Shown: positions 18,840 through 27,470 of the stretch, piece after piece
How the letters are laid out: each line of letters opens with the position of its first letter
How positions within the stretch are numbered: position 1 is the stretch's first letter
Source of the DNA: Streptomyces camelliae
GTDB lineage: Bacteria; Actinomycetota; Actinomycetes; Streptomycetales; Streptomycetaceae
Direction: 5' to 3'
Assembly (NCBI RefSeq): GCF_027625935.1
Contig: NZ_CP115300.1
Coordinates: 8,556,001-8,620,000 of the forward strand
Length of the DNA stretch: 64,000 nt
Made by a program: the position numbers and the translations under genes
Notes under the pieces: generated by a model
What the model was told of the DNA's origin: nothing
Databases searched by the model: none
What the model saw: only the letters and a program-made list of their open reading frames with translations

Positions 18840-21590
18840 ATGCAGATAACGCGCCGCCGTCGACAGGTCGAGAAGGAGTACGTCGACCTGCTGGGCAGAC
18901 GCGTCGGCCGCCGGGCAGCGCTGCTCACGGCCTGCATCACCACGGTCGCCCTGGCCACCGGCACCGCGGTCGCCTCGACCCACCAGTTCGGCACCGACCA
19001 GGTCGGCCAGGTCACCGACAAGGGCCAGGTCATCGCCAGCGACCAGTACATCAACCCGTACGGCAGCCGCCTCGTCATCAACGACGGCAAGATCATGTCG
19101 TCCACGGTCAGCCCGGACGGTGGCCACCTTGCCGCCGCGGTCGCCGACGGTGACGCCGCACTGGTCGTCGTGGACCTGAAGACCGGCCAGGTGAAGCAGA
19201 AGGTCGGCACCAACGCGGCGGACGACCTGCGCATCAAGAGCGGCTCCGTCGGCCAGGAAGGCCCGACGTACTCGCCCGACGGCACGCAGCTGTGGCTGGG
19301 CCAGCTGGACGGCTACACCAAGTTCACCGTGAACGCCGACGGTACCCTCGCCAACCCGGTGACCGTCTCCATCCCGGCCGACGGCACCAAGCACGCCCTG
19401 GCGAGCGCGGCCGTGTTCTCCGCCGACGGCTCCACCGTGTACTCCGCGGTCAACGGCCAGAACCGGGTCGTCGCCATCGACGCGGCGACCGGCGCCGTCA
19501 AGCAGAGCTGGTCCGTGGGCAACGCCCCGCGCGGCATGGTCCAGGTCGGCGACAAGCTCTACGTCAGCAACGAGGGCGGCCGTCCGGCGAAGGCCGGCGA
19601 CACCACGATCAACTCCTACGGCACCCAGGTGCCGGCCAACCCGAAGACCGGTGCCACCACCACCGGTACGGTCAGCGTCATCGACCTGAAGAACCCGTCC
19701 GCCGCCGTCGGCAGCATCGACGTCGGTCTGCACCCGACCGCCGTGTACGCCAAGAACGGCGCGGTGTTCGTCACCAACACGGCCGACAACAACATGTCGG
19801 TCATCAACACCAAGAACGACAAGGTCGTCCAGACCATCTCCACCCAGCCCTGGCCGGAGGCCTCGGTCGGCTACGAGCCGAACGCGGTGACCCTCACCGA
19901 CGACGGCCACCTGCTGGTGACGCTCGGCCGGGCCAACGCGGTCGCCGTCTACCGCTACACCTCCGCGCAGGAGCCGGTCTCCTACGTCGGCCTGCTCCCG
20001 ACGGACTACTTCCCGGCGGAGATCACCACCGTGGGCAAGACCGTCGTCGTCTCCAACACCCGCGGTATCGACGCCCGCCGCCCCGACAGCGCCGGCCACG
20101 GCACCCACGACACCACGTCGAGCCTGACGCAGTTCGCGCTGCCCAGCGACCGGGTCATCCGGTCCGAGACCCGCAAGGTCTTCCAGCAGAACGGCTGGAC
20201 GGCGGGCGCGGTCCAGCAGGCGAACAAGAACAGCAAGGCCAGGCCCGTGCCGGTCCCGGCGCGGCTCGGCGACCCCTCGACGATCAAGCACGTCTTCCTG
20301 ATCGTCAAGGAGAACCGGACCTACGACCAGGTCTACGGCGACATCGCGAAGGGCAACGGCGACCCGTCGCTGACCCAGTTCGGCGAGAACGTGACGCCCA
20401 ACCAGCACGCGCTGGCCGAGCAGTTCGGGCTCTACGACAACACCTACGACATCGGCACCAACTCGGCCGAGGGCCACAACTGGCTGATGCAGGCCGACAA
20501 CCCCGAGTACACCGAGTCCTCCGCCGGTGAGTACCAGCGCAGCTACGACACCGAGGACGACGCCCTCGGCCACCAGAAGTCCGGCTTCCTGTGGTCCGGC
20601 GCCCAGGCGGCCGGCAAGTCCGTGCGCGACTTCGGCGAGTTCCAGCAGTTCCTGACCAAGCCGGCCGGCGCGACCTGGCAGAACCTGTACTGCGACGCCA
20701 AGAACATGGCCGCGACCGGGCAGGGCACCGCCTACCCCCTGAACTCCTCCTCGCCGATCCCGTCGCTCAACAGCGTGTCGGTGCCCGGCTTCCCGAAGTT
20801 CGACACCAGTGTCCCGGACGTCTACCGGGAGCAGATCTGGAAGCAGGACTTCGAGAAGAACGGTCCGGCCAACCTGAACATGTTCTGGCTCTCCAGCGAC
20901 CACACCGGTGGCCCGGCGAGCCCCGCCGCCCAGGTCGCGGACAACGACCTCGCGACCGGCAAGATCGTCGACGAGATCTCGCACAGCAAGTACTGGAAGG
21001 ACTCGGCGATCTTCGTCGTCGAGGACGACTCCCAGGCCGGCCTCGACCACGTCGACGGCCACCGTGCGCCGATCCAGATCATCAGCCCGTGGGCCCAGCA
21101 CGACACGGTCGACAGCCACTACTACTCGCAGATCACCATGATCCGCACCATCGAGCAGATCCTCGGGATCCGCCCGATGAACCAGAAGGACACCGCGGCC
21201 ACCCCGATGCGCGGCGCCTTCACCAGCCACCCGGACTACACGCCGTTCACGGCGCTGCCCAACCGGACCTCGCTGACCGACGGCCTGAGCACCCCGCCGT
21301 CCTGCGGTGTGGACACCCCGGCCGCGCAGAACACCAAGGCGGCTCTCGTCCCGGCGACGAAGGTCCCGGCGGACAAGAAGTCGCTCGTGGCCCAGTGGAA
21401 CACCTGGAAGTCGCAGCAGCGGCTGACCGGTCCGAACGCCGTGCCCGACTACGCGAACCCCGCGCAGATGAACCACCTCACGTGGTACGAGACCCACAAC
21501 TGGACCAAGCCGTACCCCGGTGAGAACAGGATCTACGCGCCGAACGACGTGCCCGGCGCCTACATCCCGTCCGCGGAGAACGACGGCTGA
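18840..21590 (+). CDS. Exported bifunctional YncE-type beta-propeller / phosphoesterase protein
   Basis: A 916-residue exported protein. Residues 1-45 hold an arginine-rich region (RRVGRRAALL) followed by a hydrophobic core, consistent with a Tat or Sec signal. Residues about 60-460 are a seven-bladed YncE-like propeller. From about 480 the phosphoesterase (alkaline phosphatase superfamily, phospholipase-C-like) domain begins with IKHVFLIVKENRTYDQVYGD; later come SAEGHNWLMQ and VVEDDSQAGLDHVDGHRAP. The ATG at 18840 has AAGGGA upstream and lies 4 bp after the permease stop. Co-expression with an ABC exporter suggests a cell-surface phospholipid or phosphate-ester function. Confidence 0.88.
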   Translation: MQITRRRRQVEKEYVDLLGRRVGRRAALLTACITTVALATGTAVASTHQFGTDQVGQVTDKGQVIASDQYINPYGSRLVINDGKIMSSTVSPDGGHLAAAVADGDAALVVVDLKTGQVKQKVGTNAADDLRIKSGSVGQEGPTYSPDGTQLWLGQLDGYTKFTVNADGTLANPVTVSIPADGTKHALASAAVFSADGSTVYSAVNGQNRVVAIDAATGAVKQSWSVGNAPRGMVQVGDKLYVSNEGGRPAKAGDTTINSYGTQVPANPKTGATTTGTVSVIDLKNPSAAVGSIDVGLHPTAVYAKNGAVFVTNTADNNMSVINTKNDKVVQTISTQPWPEASVGYEPNAVTLTDDGHLLVTLGRANAVAVYRYTSAQEPVSYVGLLPTDYFPAEITTVGKTVVVSNTRGIDARRPDSAGHGTHDTTSSLTQFALPSDRVIRSETRKVFQQNGWTAGAVQQANKNSKARPVPVPARLGDPSTIKHVFLIVKENRTYDQVYGDIAKGNGDPSLTQFGENVTPNQHALAEQFGLYDNTYDIGTNSAEGHNWLMQADNPEYTESSAGEYQRSYDTEDDALGHQKSGFLWSGAQAAGKSVRDFGEFQQFLTKPAGATWQNLYCDAKNMAATGQGTAYPLNSSSPIPSLNSVSVPGFPKFDTSVPDVYREQIWKQDFEKNGPANLNMFWLSSDHTGGPASPAAQVADNDLATGKIVDEISHSKYWKDSAIFVVEDDSQAGLDHVDGHRAPIQIISPWAQHDTVDSHYYSQITMIRTIEQILGIRPMNQKDTAATPMRGAFTSHPDYTPFTALPNRTSLTDGLSTPPSCGVDTPAAQNTKAALVPATKVPADKKSLVAQWNTWKSQQRLTGPNAVPDYANPAQMNHLTWYETHNWTKPYPGENRIYAPNDVPGAYIPSAENDG

Positions 21591-21610
21591 CCCAGGCCGA
21601 TCCGGCACAC

Positions 21611-21644
21611 GGCCCCCGACCGGCAGCAGCGCCGGCCGGGGGCC
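21611..21644. terminator. Strong bidirectional terminator
   Basis: A 14-bp stem with a single mismatch (GGCCCCCGACCGGC / GCCGGCCGGGGGCC) and a 6-nt loop sits 20 bp after the phosphoesterase stop and 35 bp from the converging DUF4157 gene end. It could stop transcription from both sides. Confidence 0.8.
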
Positions 21645-21678
21645 GCTGCGCTTTCGGACGGCGGCGTCATCGGCGGGC

Positions 21679-23121
21679 TCAGGGAAGGGTGAGCGGTTGC
21701 GTCTTGTCCTCGGGGTCGACGGCCGGCTTGTCGGGGTGCACCGCGACCAGGCGGGAGCCCTGGGCGTACCGGCTGTCCCGCCCGTAGAACCGGTAGCCCG
21801 CCCGCAGCAGTTGGAGGATCTCGTGGCCCAGCATCGCCTGCGGTCCGCCCTCGTCGGCGGTCTTGCCGGTGTCCCACAGGGCGCTGTTCCCCTGCTTCTC
21901 GACCTCGTCCCAGAAGTTGTTCGCGTCAAGTGTTCCGCTGATCAGCATGGTTTCGAGCCGGGGCCCCAGACCGGTGAGGATCTTGAAGACCGCGCGTTCC
22001 TCGATACCGCCGTCCATGAAGGCGTAGTTGACGGGCACGGACCACTTTCCGGTGTTCAGCCTCCTGCCCAGCCGCGCGCTCAGCGGAAGCCGGTCGCCGC
22101 CCTCCGCCTTGAGCTTCTGCCGGTCAGCCCAGCGCAATGTGTCGCCGGTGCGGCCGAGGACGAGCTTGTTCTTCGCGTCGCGGCTCGCCGTCCGCGTGTC
22201 CGTCATCGTCTGCGCCGCGGTGTCCGTCAGATCGCTCCGGATGCCCGCCGCGAGGGCGGTGCGGAGCTCACCCTTGCTGCGCCCGTCGGGCTCGCCCAGA
22301 TAGAAATCGAGGGTCTCGATCATGTCGGCGACATCGGCATTCCTCGTGATCCACTTGTAGTCGCCCGCACTCCAGGTGCCGTAGTGCGTGAGGTAGTCGT
22401 CCAGACCGTCCTGGAGTTGGGTGAAAATCCGCTGGACCTCGTCGTCGATCTTGTCCGGGTACTCGACCCGCTGAATGCCGGCCGGCTGGCCGGGGACGGC
22501 CCCAGTCCGCGCCGGATGCGGTCCGGTGAGCGCGTGCCCCGCCGACGCGGGGGCGCTCAGCACGCGCCGTGCGGTGGCCTCGGCCTCGCGCTCGAACCGG
22601 TCCGCCGGGTCACTGACCCGCAGCCCGTCGCCCCGGTCGGTCCCGGCCACGGGCCCCGAGCGTTGCTGCAGGACGTGGGTCAGTTCATGGGCGAGGGTGT
22701 GCCGGTCGAGGCCGGCGGCACCGGCGACGATGTGGCTGCCGGAGGTGTAGGCGGCCGCGCCGACCTCGGCGGCGGAGGCCTGGGCGGCCGCGTCGGTGTG
22801 GATGCGCACATCGGAGAAGTCGGCGCCGAAGCGCGCCTCCATCTCGGTGCGGTCCCGCTCACCGAGCGGCCGTCCGCTGCCGCGCAGGACGTCGTGCACG
22901 GCGGAGCGCTGCACCGCGTACTGCTCCTGGTCCTCACCGGGGCCGTGCCGGTGCCGGCCGTGCGCCCCGGACCGGCGCACCATCTGGACGACGGCCGCGT
23001 TCCCGGCCGAGCGCTGCAGGGCGAGCAGGGCCTCGGCGGGTACGACCGCCCGCCCCGGGGCCTTCCGGGTCGTCGCGGCGCTGGTGCGGTTCGCTGCGCG
23101 GCTGCTCGTGCGGTCGTACAA
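21679..23121 (-). CDS. DUF4157 (eCIS-associated metallopeptidase-like) domain protein
   Basis: A 480-residue protein. After a basic tail it has ALLALQRSAGNAAVVQMV near residue 32, then the DUF4157 domain with FGADFSDVRIHTD near 100 and the zinc-type motif HELTHVLQQ near 147. Residues 230-480 are an unrecognised helical domain that may be an effector part. DUF4157 proteins are linked to extracellular contractile injection systems, but none is encoded in this window. No ATG/GTG fits; the TTG at 23121 has AGGGAG 8 nt upstream and is preferred. A perfect palindrome CCGGTATACCGG (23157-23168) lies upstream. Confidence 0.78.
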   Translation of the reverse strand: MYDRTSSRAANRTSAATTRKAPGRAVVPAEALLALQRSAGNAAVVQMVRRSGAHGRHRHGPGEDQEQYAVQRSAVHDVLRGSGRPLGERDRTEMEARFGADFSDVRIHTDAAAQASAAEVGAAAYTSGSHIVAGAAGLDRHTLAHELTHVLQQRSGPVAGTDRGDGLRVSDPADRFEREAEATARRVLSAPASAGHALTGPHPARTGAVPGQPAGIQRVEYPDKIDDEVQRIFTQLQDGLDDYLTHYGTWSAGDYKWITRNADVADMIETLDFYLGEPDGRSKGELRTALAAGIRSDLTDTAAQTMTDTRTASRDAKNKLVLGRTGDTLRWADRQKLKAEGGDRLPLSARLGRRLNTGKWSVPVNYAFMDGGIEERAVFKILTGLGPRLETMLISGTLDANNFWDEVEKQGNSALWDTGKTADEGGPQAMLGHEILQLLRAGYRFYGRDSRYAQGSRLVAVHPDKPAVDPEDKTQPLTLP

Positions 23122-23285
23122 GGCGGTTGCTCCCTGGCGCCGGTGTACCTGCCGTCCCGGTATACCGGAGCGGCGTGACGTACGGCCATGTACCGGCGGG
23201 CAGAGTACGGGGACCGCCGGGCGGTTCCGTGGCGCGAACGGCCGGTGGCCGCTGCCCTCGTGGGCCGGAGTCCGTCCCACCGGCC

Positions 23286-23761
23286 TCAGTCGCTGAGGGC
23301 GGCCCGGATCGCCTCGGCCTTCCCCGCGCTGAACACCCCGCTGTCGAGGAGGGAGAGGACGGACAGCACACCGCCGCGCGAGCCCCAGCTGCCCTCCTCG
23401 ATCACCCGGAAGGTGACCCACCAGGCCGGCGACGGCTCCGGCAGACCGCACGCCTCGGCCAGCGCGGCCAGCACGCGCTCGATGACCTCGGCCCGGACCT
23501 CCCCCGGCCAGTCGCCGTCCATCACCGTCACATCGATCACCATGACGTCGGCTCCCGGACCGGCATCCGCCAGCAGCCGGCCGCCGATGGCCGTCATGTC
23601 CGGCTCGCGCTCCGTGAAGTGCACCTGGAAGCCGGCCCGCGCGGCGGGCGCGAAGCGGCCGACCTCGGGGACCAGCACCGCGTCCGTCAGGGTCTCGGCC
23701 AGCACGCGGCGCTGCTCGCGATCCAGACGCCCCTTCGAGGTGGTGAGGTGACGACGGTCAT
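23286..23761 (-). pseudogene. Tautomerase-like gene with a frameshift near its start
   Basis: The strong start is the ATG at 23761, 6 nt after a perfect AGGAGG. It reads MTVV and then runs out of frame to a stop after 24 codons. In the neighbouring frame the sequence continues HLTTSKGRLDREQRRVLAET and stays open to 23286 (about 155 residues in all). One missing C around 23749 would restore a protein beginning MTVVHLTTSKG. The body resembles tautomerase-family proteins of Streptomyces, without the N-terminal proline. Either a recent pseudogene or a base-calling error. The upstream operators look intact. Confidence 0.6.
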
Positions 23762-23771
23762 GGACTGCCTC

Positions 23772-23825
23772 CTATAACGCTCGTTATAGCCGGACCCTAC
23801 ACCGTTCCTATAACGACTGTCATAG
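23772..23825 (-). promoter_or_regulatory. Two palindromic operators upstream of the tautomerase-like gene
   Basis: 23772-23789 is CTATAACG-CT-CGTTATAG, a perfect 8+2+8 palindrome touching the AGGAGG ribosome site. 23808-23825 is CTATAACG-AC-TGTCATAG, the same with two changes. The centres are 36 bp apart. The form is typical of TetR/MarR-type repressors; no regulator gene adjoins. They face only the tautomerase-like gene. Confidence 0.7.
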
Positions 23826-23837
23826 CGGGCGGGCGGA

Positions 23838-23878
23838 CGTGCGGCGCACCTCCTGTGGGGGGAGAGGTGCGCCGCACG
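23838..23878 (-). terminator. Terminator of the chitinase gene
   Basis: A perfect 15-bp stem (arms 23838-23852 and 23864-23878) with an 11-nt loop lies 25 bp downstream of the chitinase stop codon. Confidence 0.8.
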
Positions 23879-23902
23879 CGGCGAGGAGCGGTCCGGGGTG
23901 GG

Positions 23903-25630
23903 CTAGCCGAGGGTGAAGTCGTCGGCGTAGACGTCGGCTTGGCCGTACCAGCCGTGGACGTAGACGGTGACGGTTCCGCTGCTGCCGGTGGTGAAGGTGA
24001 CCGACTGCTGGTTCCAGCTGGAGCTGCTCGACCAGGTGCTGGCGCCGGCTCCGCCGCTGACGCCGAGATAGGCGTAGGGGCCCTGGACCCAGCCGGTGAG
24101 CGTGTACGTGTGGTCGGGGGACAGGGTGACGGTCTGGTCGCACTCGCCGGTACTGCTCGCGCTCGGGACGATCTGGAGGCTGTGGCTGCCGGAGTGGACC
24201 GGACTGGAGACCACCGCGCTGCCGCCCGTGCAGGTCCAGGGGCTGAGGCTGCCGCTCTCGAAGCCGGGGTCGGTCAGCGAGCCCCCGCCGCCTCCGCCTC
24301 CGCCTCCGCCGGAGGTGACGGTGAGCGTGTACGTCGCGCTGTGGCTGCCGCTGGAGGCCCTGCCGGTGACGGTGATGGGGTAGGTGCCCGCAGGGACGGA
24401 CGAGCCGACCGCCGCCGTCAGTGTCGATGTGCCCCCGGAGGTGACGGAGCCGGGGCTGAAGGAGACGCTGACCCCGGACGGCGCGCCGGCGGCGGAGAGG
24501 CTGACGGACTCCGAACTGCCGGAGGTGACGGCCGTGTTGACGGTCGCGGTCGCGGAACCGCCCTGCGCGACCGAGGCGGAGCCGGGCGCGAGCGACAGCG
24601 AGAAGTCGCCGCTCGTGCCGCCGCCCCCGCCCCCCGCACTGCCCTCGTACGGGACGAACGCGTCCGTGAACGCGAGGCTGTTCTGGCTGATCTCGCTGCA
24701 CGTGGGCAGGGAGTTGGCGCTGCCGCTGCACGGCTGGTCCCGGGTGACCGCCCAGAACGCCAGCCGTCCCACGCCGTTCTGCGCGGCGAAGTTCTCCACC
24801 GTCCGGGCGTCCGCCAGGGTGAACGTGGAGCCGTCGTCGTTCTTGCCGATCATCGGGGTGATGCCGAGGTTGGCGTAGGTGTAGCCGGAGTCGACGGACT
24901 GCATCTGCGCCAGGGTGGCCCTGGCGGCGTCGACGGCGCCCTGGCCCATCTCGGTGCCGGTGCCCGCGTAGTAGTCCATGGCCATGATGTTGACCACGTC
25001 GATCCTGATGCCCGCGTTCTTGGCGGCCTTGAGGATGTTGACGCCGTCATTGGTGAGGCCGCTCGTCAGCACCGGCAGGGTCATCGAGAACTGCAGGCTG
25101 GGGTTGGATGCCTTGAGGTCCTTCATCGCCTGCATCTGCCGGGCCGCCGCCGCGGTGTCGGCGACGGCGGCGCCCTCGACGTCGAAGTCCAGCTGGGTGA
25201 CGCCGTAGTCGTCGATGATCGCCTGGTACCCGGCGTCGATGCTGCTCTGGGTGGAGCACGTCCAGGCCAGCGGCTCACCGCTCGCCCCGCCGGAGGAGAT
25301 GACGACGGACGCGCCCTCCGACTTCGCCCTGGCGATCTCGGGGTCGGTGTAGGAGTCGTTGCCGATGGGGAGCGTGTCGCCCCAGATCTGGTTGCAGCCC
25401 TCGCCGATGACGAAGGCCGCGGTGTAGGCCTTGAGCTGGTGTCCGGTGATGGCGGTGTCGAGCAGCCCTTCCTGACCGTTCGACATGTCGACATAGGGGG
25501 CTACCGAGTAGACGCTGCTCGCCGCCGCAGCCGCGTGGCCGGCGGGTGCCAGGGCGACGGCCGCGCCGGTGGCCGTGAGTGCGAGCGCGCAGGCGGAGGC
25601 CACGCATCGCGCCAATCTTGCCAGGTGCAT
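23903..25630 (-). CDS. Secreted GH18 chitinase with Ig-like and carbohydrate-binding domains
   Basis: A 575-residue extracellular enzyme that hydrolyses chitin. Residues 1-38 are a Sec signal ending near GHAAAAA. The GH18 domain follows, with the catalytic acid motif LDFDVEG near residue 163 and later MAMDYYAGTG and FWAVTRDQPC. A Gly-rich linker, an Ig-like domain (residues about 350-440), a ten-Gly linker and a C-terminal carbohydrate-binding domain (DPGFESGSLSPWTC onward) complete it. The ATG at 25630 has AAAGGGG upstream. Two DasR-like sites lie about 70 and 110 bp upstream, consistent with control by N-acetylglucosamine status. Confidence 0.93.
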   Translation of the reverse strand: MHLARLARCVASACALALTATGAAVALAPAGHAAAAASSVYSVAPYVDMSNGQEGLLDTAITGHQLKAYTAAFVIGEGCNQIWGDTLPIGNDSYTDPEIARAKSEGASVVISSGGASGEPLAWTCSTQSSIDAGYQAIIDDYGVTQLDFDVEGAAVADTAAAARQMQAMKDLKASNPSLQFSMTLPVLTSGLTNDGVNILKAAKNAGIRIDVVNIMAMDYYAGTGTEMGQGAVDAARATLAQMQSVDSGYTYANLGITPMIGKNDDGSTFTLADARTVENFAAQNGVGRLAFWAVTRDQPCSGSANSLPTCSEISQNSLAFTDAFVPYEGSAGGGGGGTSGDFSLSLAPGSASVAQGGSATATVNTAVTSGSSESVSLSAAGAPSGVSVSFSPGSVTSGGTSTLTAAVGSSVPAGTYPITVTGRASSGSHSATYTLTVTSGGGGGGGGGGSLTDPGFESGSLSPWTCTGGSAVVSSPVHSGSHSLQIVPSASSTGECDQTVTLSPDHTYTLTGWVQGPYAYLGVSGGAGASTWSSSSSWNQQSVTFTTGSSGTVTVYVHGWYGQADVYADDFTLG

Positions 25631-25697
25631 GACAGTACCCCTTTCGGGGATGCCCTTCGGGTGTTGAAGGGTGGGGAGATGCCGTACCGGGCCGACG

Positions 25698-25749
25698 TTG
25701 GTACATACCAAACCGCCCGCGAGCGCACCCGTCAAGAGGACTAGACCAA
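25698..25749 (-). promoter_or_regulatory. Two DasR-type (dre-like) sites upstream of the chitinase gene
   Basis: 25698-25711 reads TTGGTA-CA-TACCAA, a perfect 6+2+6 palindrome with the TGGT-N4-ACCA core of dre sites. 25738-25749, read on the minus strand, is TTGGTCTAGTCC, close to the consensus TGGTCTAGACCA. DasR represses chitinase genes in Streptomyces. Confidence 0.75.
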
Positions 25750-25820
25750 ATAGTCACCGGCGTCCTCGGGCCTCTCGCCGGTGGGTGCCCTCTCCCACCG
25801 GCGCTTCCATGGGGCCCGGC

Positions 25821-27470
25821 CTATGCGTCGGCCGGCAGCACGTGGTCGCCGAGCTTGTCCGTGCTCAGGCACAGCGAGCACACCACCGCGTCGTGCGTGG
25901 CACAGGCCGTCAGGTCCGGGCGCTCGTACGGCTGGTGGCAGACGTGGCAGTCGAGGGTGACCGCGCTCGGGTTGCCGTCCGCGTCGAGCAGCGGCTCGGT
26001 GATCCCGTCGTCGGTGCGCCGCAGGTAGTACCGGCCCTTGGTGACGACGGCCATCACGGGGGTGAGGACGAAGGCGAGCAGGGCCGCGGCGACGGGGGAG
26101 TACGGCTGGAGGGCGTCGCCCAGGAGGTGGAAGTACATCGCGATCGACAGGCCGGAGGAGGCGACGAAGGCCACGACCCCCACCGGGTTGACGGCATACA
26201 GCATGCCGCGGCGGAACTCCGGGGTGAGCGGGGACAGCTTCAGCAGGTACTTGTTGACGCCGATGTCGGTGGCGACGGTGACCACCCAGGCGATCGCACA
26301 GTTCGAGTAGAAGCCCAGGATGCTGTTCAGGAAGCTGAACATGTCCGCTTCCATCAGGGCGAGCGCGAAGCCCAGGTTGACCAGGACGAAGACCATGCGG
26401 CCGGGGTAGTGCCTGGTGATGCGGGTGAAAGAGTTCGTCCATGCCAGCGAACCGGAGTACGCGTTCGTCACGTTGATCTTGATCTGGCTGATGACCACCA
26501 GCGCCACGGCCAGCGGGACGACCATCCAGGACGGCATCATCGCGTCGAAAGCACCGCGGAACTGGTGGATCGGCTCGGTCGCCGCGGCCGGGCCGACCTT
26601 CGCGAGGATGTACACCGCGAGGAAGACACCGATGGCCTGCTTCAGCGCGCCCAGCACCACCCAGCCGGGACCGGCCATGACCACGGCGGTCCACCAGGTG
26701 CGCTTGCTGGCCTCGGACTTGGGCGGCATGAAGCGCAGATAGTCGATCTGCTCGCCGATCTGCGCGATCAGGGACAGGCACACGCCCGCACCGAGCAGGA
26801 CGGACGCGGTGTTGACGCCGCCGTCGCCGCCGGTGCCCGCGTAGGAGAGGAAGCGGTGGACGGTGCTCGGGTCGGTGGCGATCAGGTAGACCAGCGGGCC
26901 GACCATCAGCAGCAGCCAGATCGGGGTCGTCCACACCTGGAGCTTGCTGAGCGCCTTCATGCCGTAGATCACCAGCGGGATGACCATCAGCGTGGACACC
27001 AAGTAGCCGAACCACAGCGGCAGTCCGAGGCCGAGCTTCAGGCCCTGGGCCATGATCGAGCCTTCGAGGGCGAAGAAGATGAAGGTGAAGCTGGCGAAGA
27101 TGACGCTGGTGAGGACCGAGCCGTAGTAGCCGAAGCCGGAGCCGCGGGTGATCAGGTCGAGGTCGATGTTGTAGCGGGCACCGTAGTAGGCGAGCGGGAA
27201 GCCGGTGACGAAGATGACGACGGCGGCGACCGCGATGGCCACGAGCGCGTTGCCGGTGCCGTGGGCCAGGCCGATACCGGCGCCGATGGAGAAGTCGGCC
27301 ATGTAGGCGATGCCGCCGAGCGCGGTCGTCGCCACGACCATGGGGGTCCAGCGGCGGTAACTGCGGGGCGCGAAGCGGAGGGTGTAGTCCTCCAGTGTCT
27401 CCTTGACGGCCTGACCGCCGGCTGCCTCCGCCGTGCCTGCCGCAGGCGACCGTGACTCGGTGGTGCTCAT
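25821..27470 (-). CDS. NCS1-family (cytosine/purine-type) permease with C-terminal zinc-ribbon tail
   Basis: A 549-residue membrane protein with about twelve hydrophobic segments, beginning ETLEDYTLRFAPRSYRRW near residue 22, the NCS1 opening. Typical features include GGIAYMADFSIGAG near residue 50 and QIKINVTNAYSGSLAW in the middle. The last 45 residues are a soluble tail with CHVCHQPYE and CATHDAVVCSLC, four to five cysteines plus histidines in a zinc-ribbon arrangement, which is not standard for NCS1 proteins. The ATG at 27470 follows GGAGG. Substrate cannot be told from sequence; a nucleobase or related compound is likely. Single-gene unit. Confidence 0.85.
   Translation of the reverse strand: MSTTESRSPAAGTAEAAGGQAVKETLEDYTLRFAPRSYRRWTPMVVATTALGGIAYMADFSIGAGIGLAHGTGNALVAIAVAAVVIFVTGFPLAYYGARYNIDLDLITRGSGFGYYGSVLTSVIFASFTFIFFALEGSIMAQGLKLGLGLPLWFGYLVSTLMVIPLVIYGMKALSKLQVWTTPIWLLLMVGPLVYLIATDPSTVHRFLSYAGTGGDGGVNTASVLLGAGVCLSLIAQIGEQIDYLRFMPPKSEASKRTWWTAVVMAGPGWVVLGALKQAIGVFLAVYILAKVGPAAATEPIHQFRGAFDAMMPSWMVVPLAVALVVISQIKINVTNAYSGSLAWTNSFTRITRHYPGRMVFVLVNLGFALALMEADMFSFLNSILGFYSNCAIAWVVTVATDIGVNKYLLKLSPLTPEFRRGMLYAVNPVGVVAFVASSGLSIAMYFHLLGDALQPYSPVAAALLAFVLTPVMAVVTKGRYYLRRTDDGITEPLLDADGNPSAVTLDCHVCHQPYERPDLTACATHDAVVCSLCLSTDKLGDHVLPADA

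Noticed and set aside
18813..21929. 1038-residue minus-strand open frame
   Set aside because: Antisense to the YncE-phosphoesterase gene; repetitive Gly/Val/Arg/Asp composition without motifs.
24280..24320. CCGCCTCCGCCT-like repeats
   Set aside because: They encode the poly-Gly linker of the chitinase, not a separate repeat element or CRISPR.
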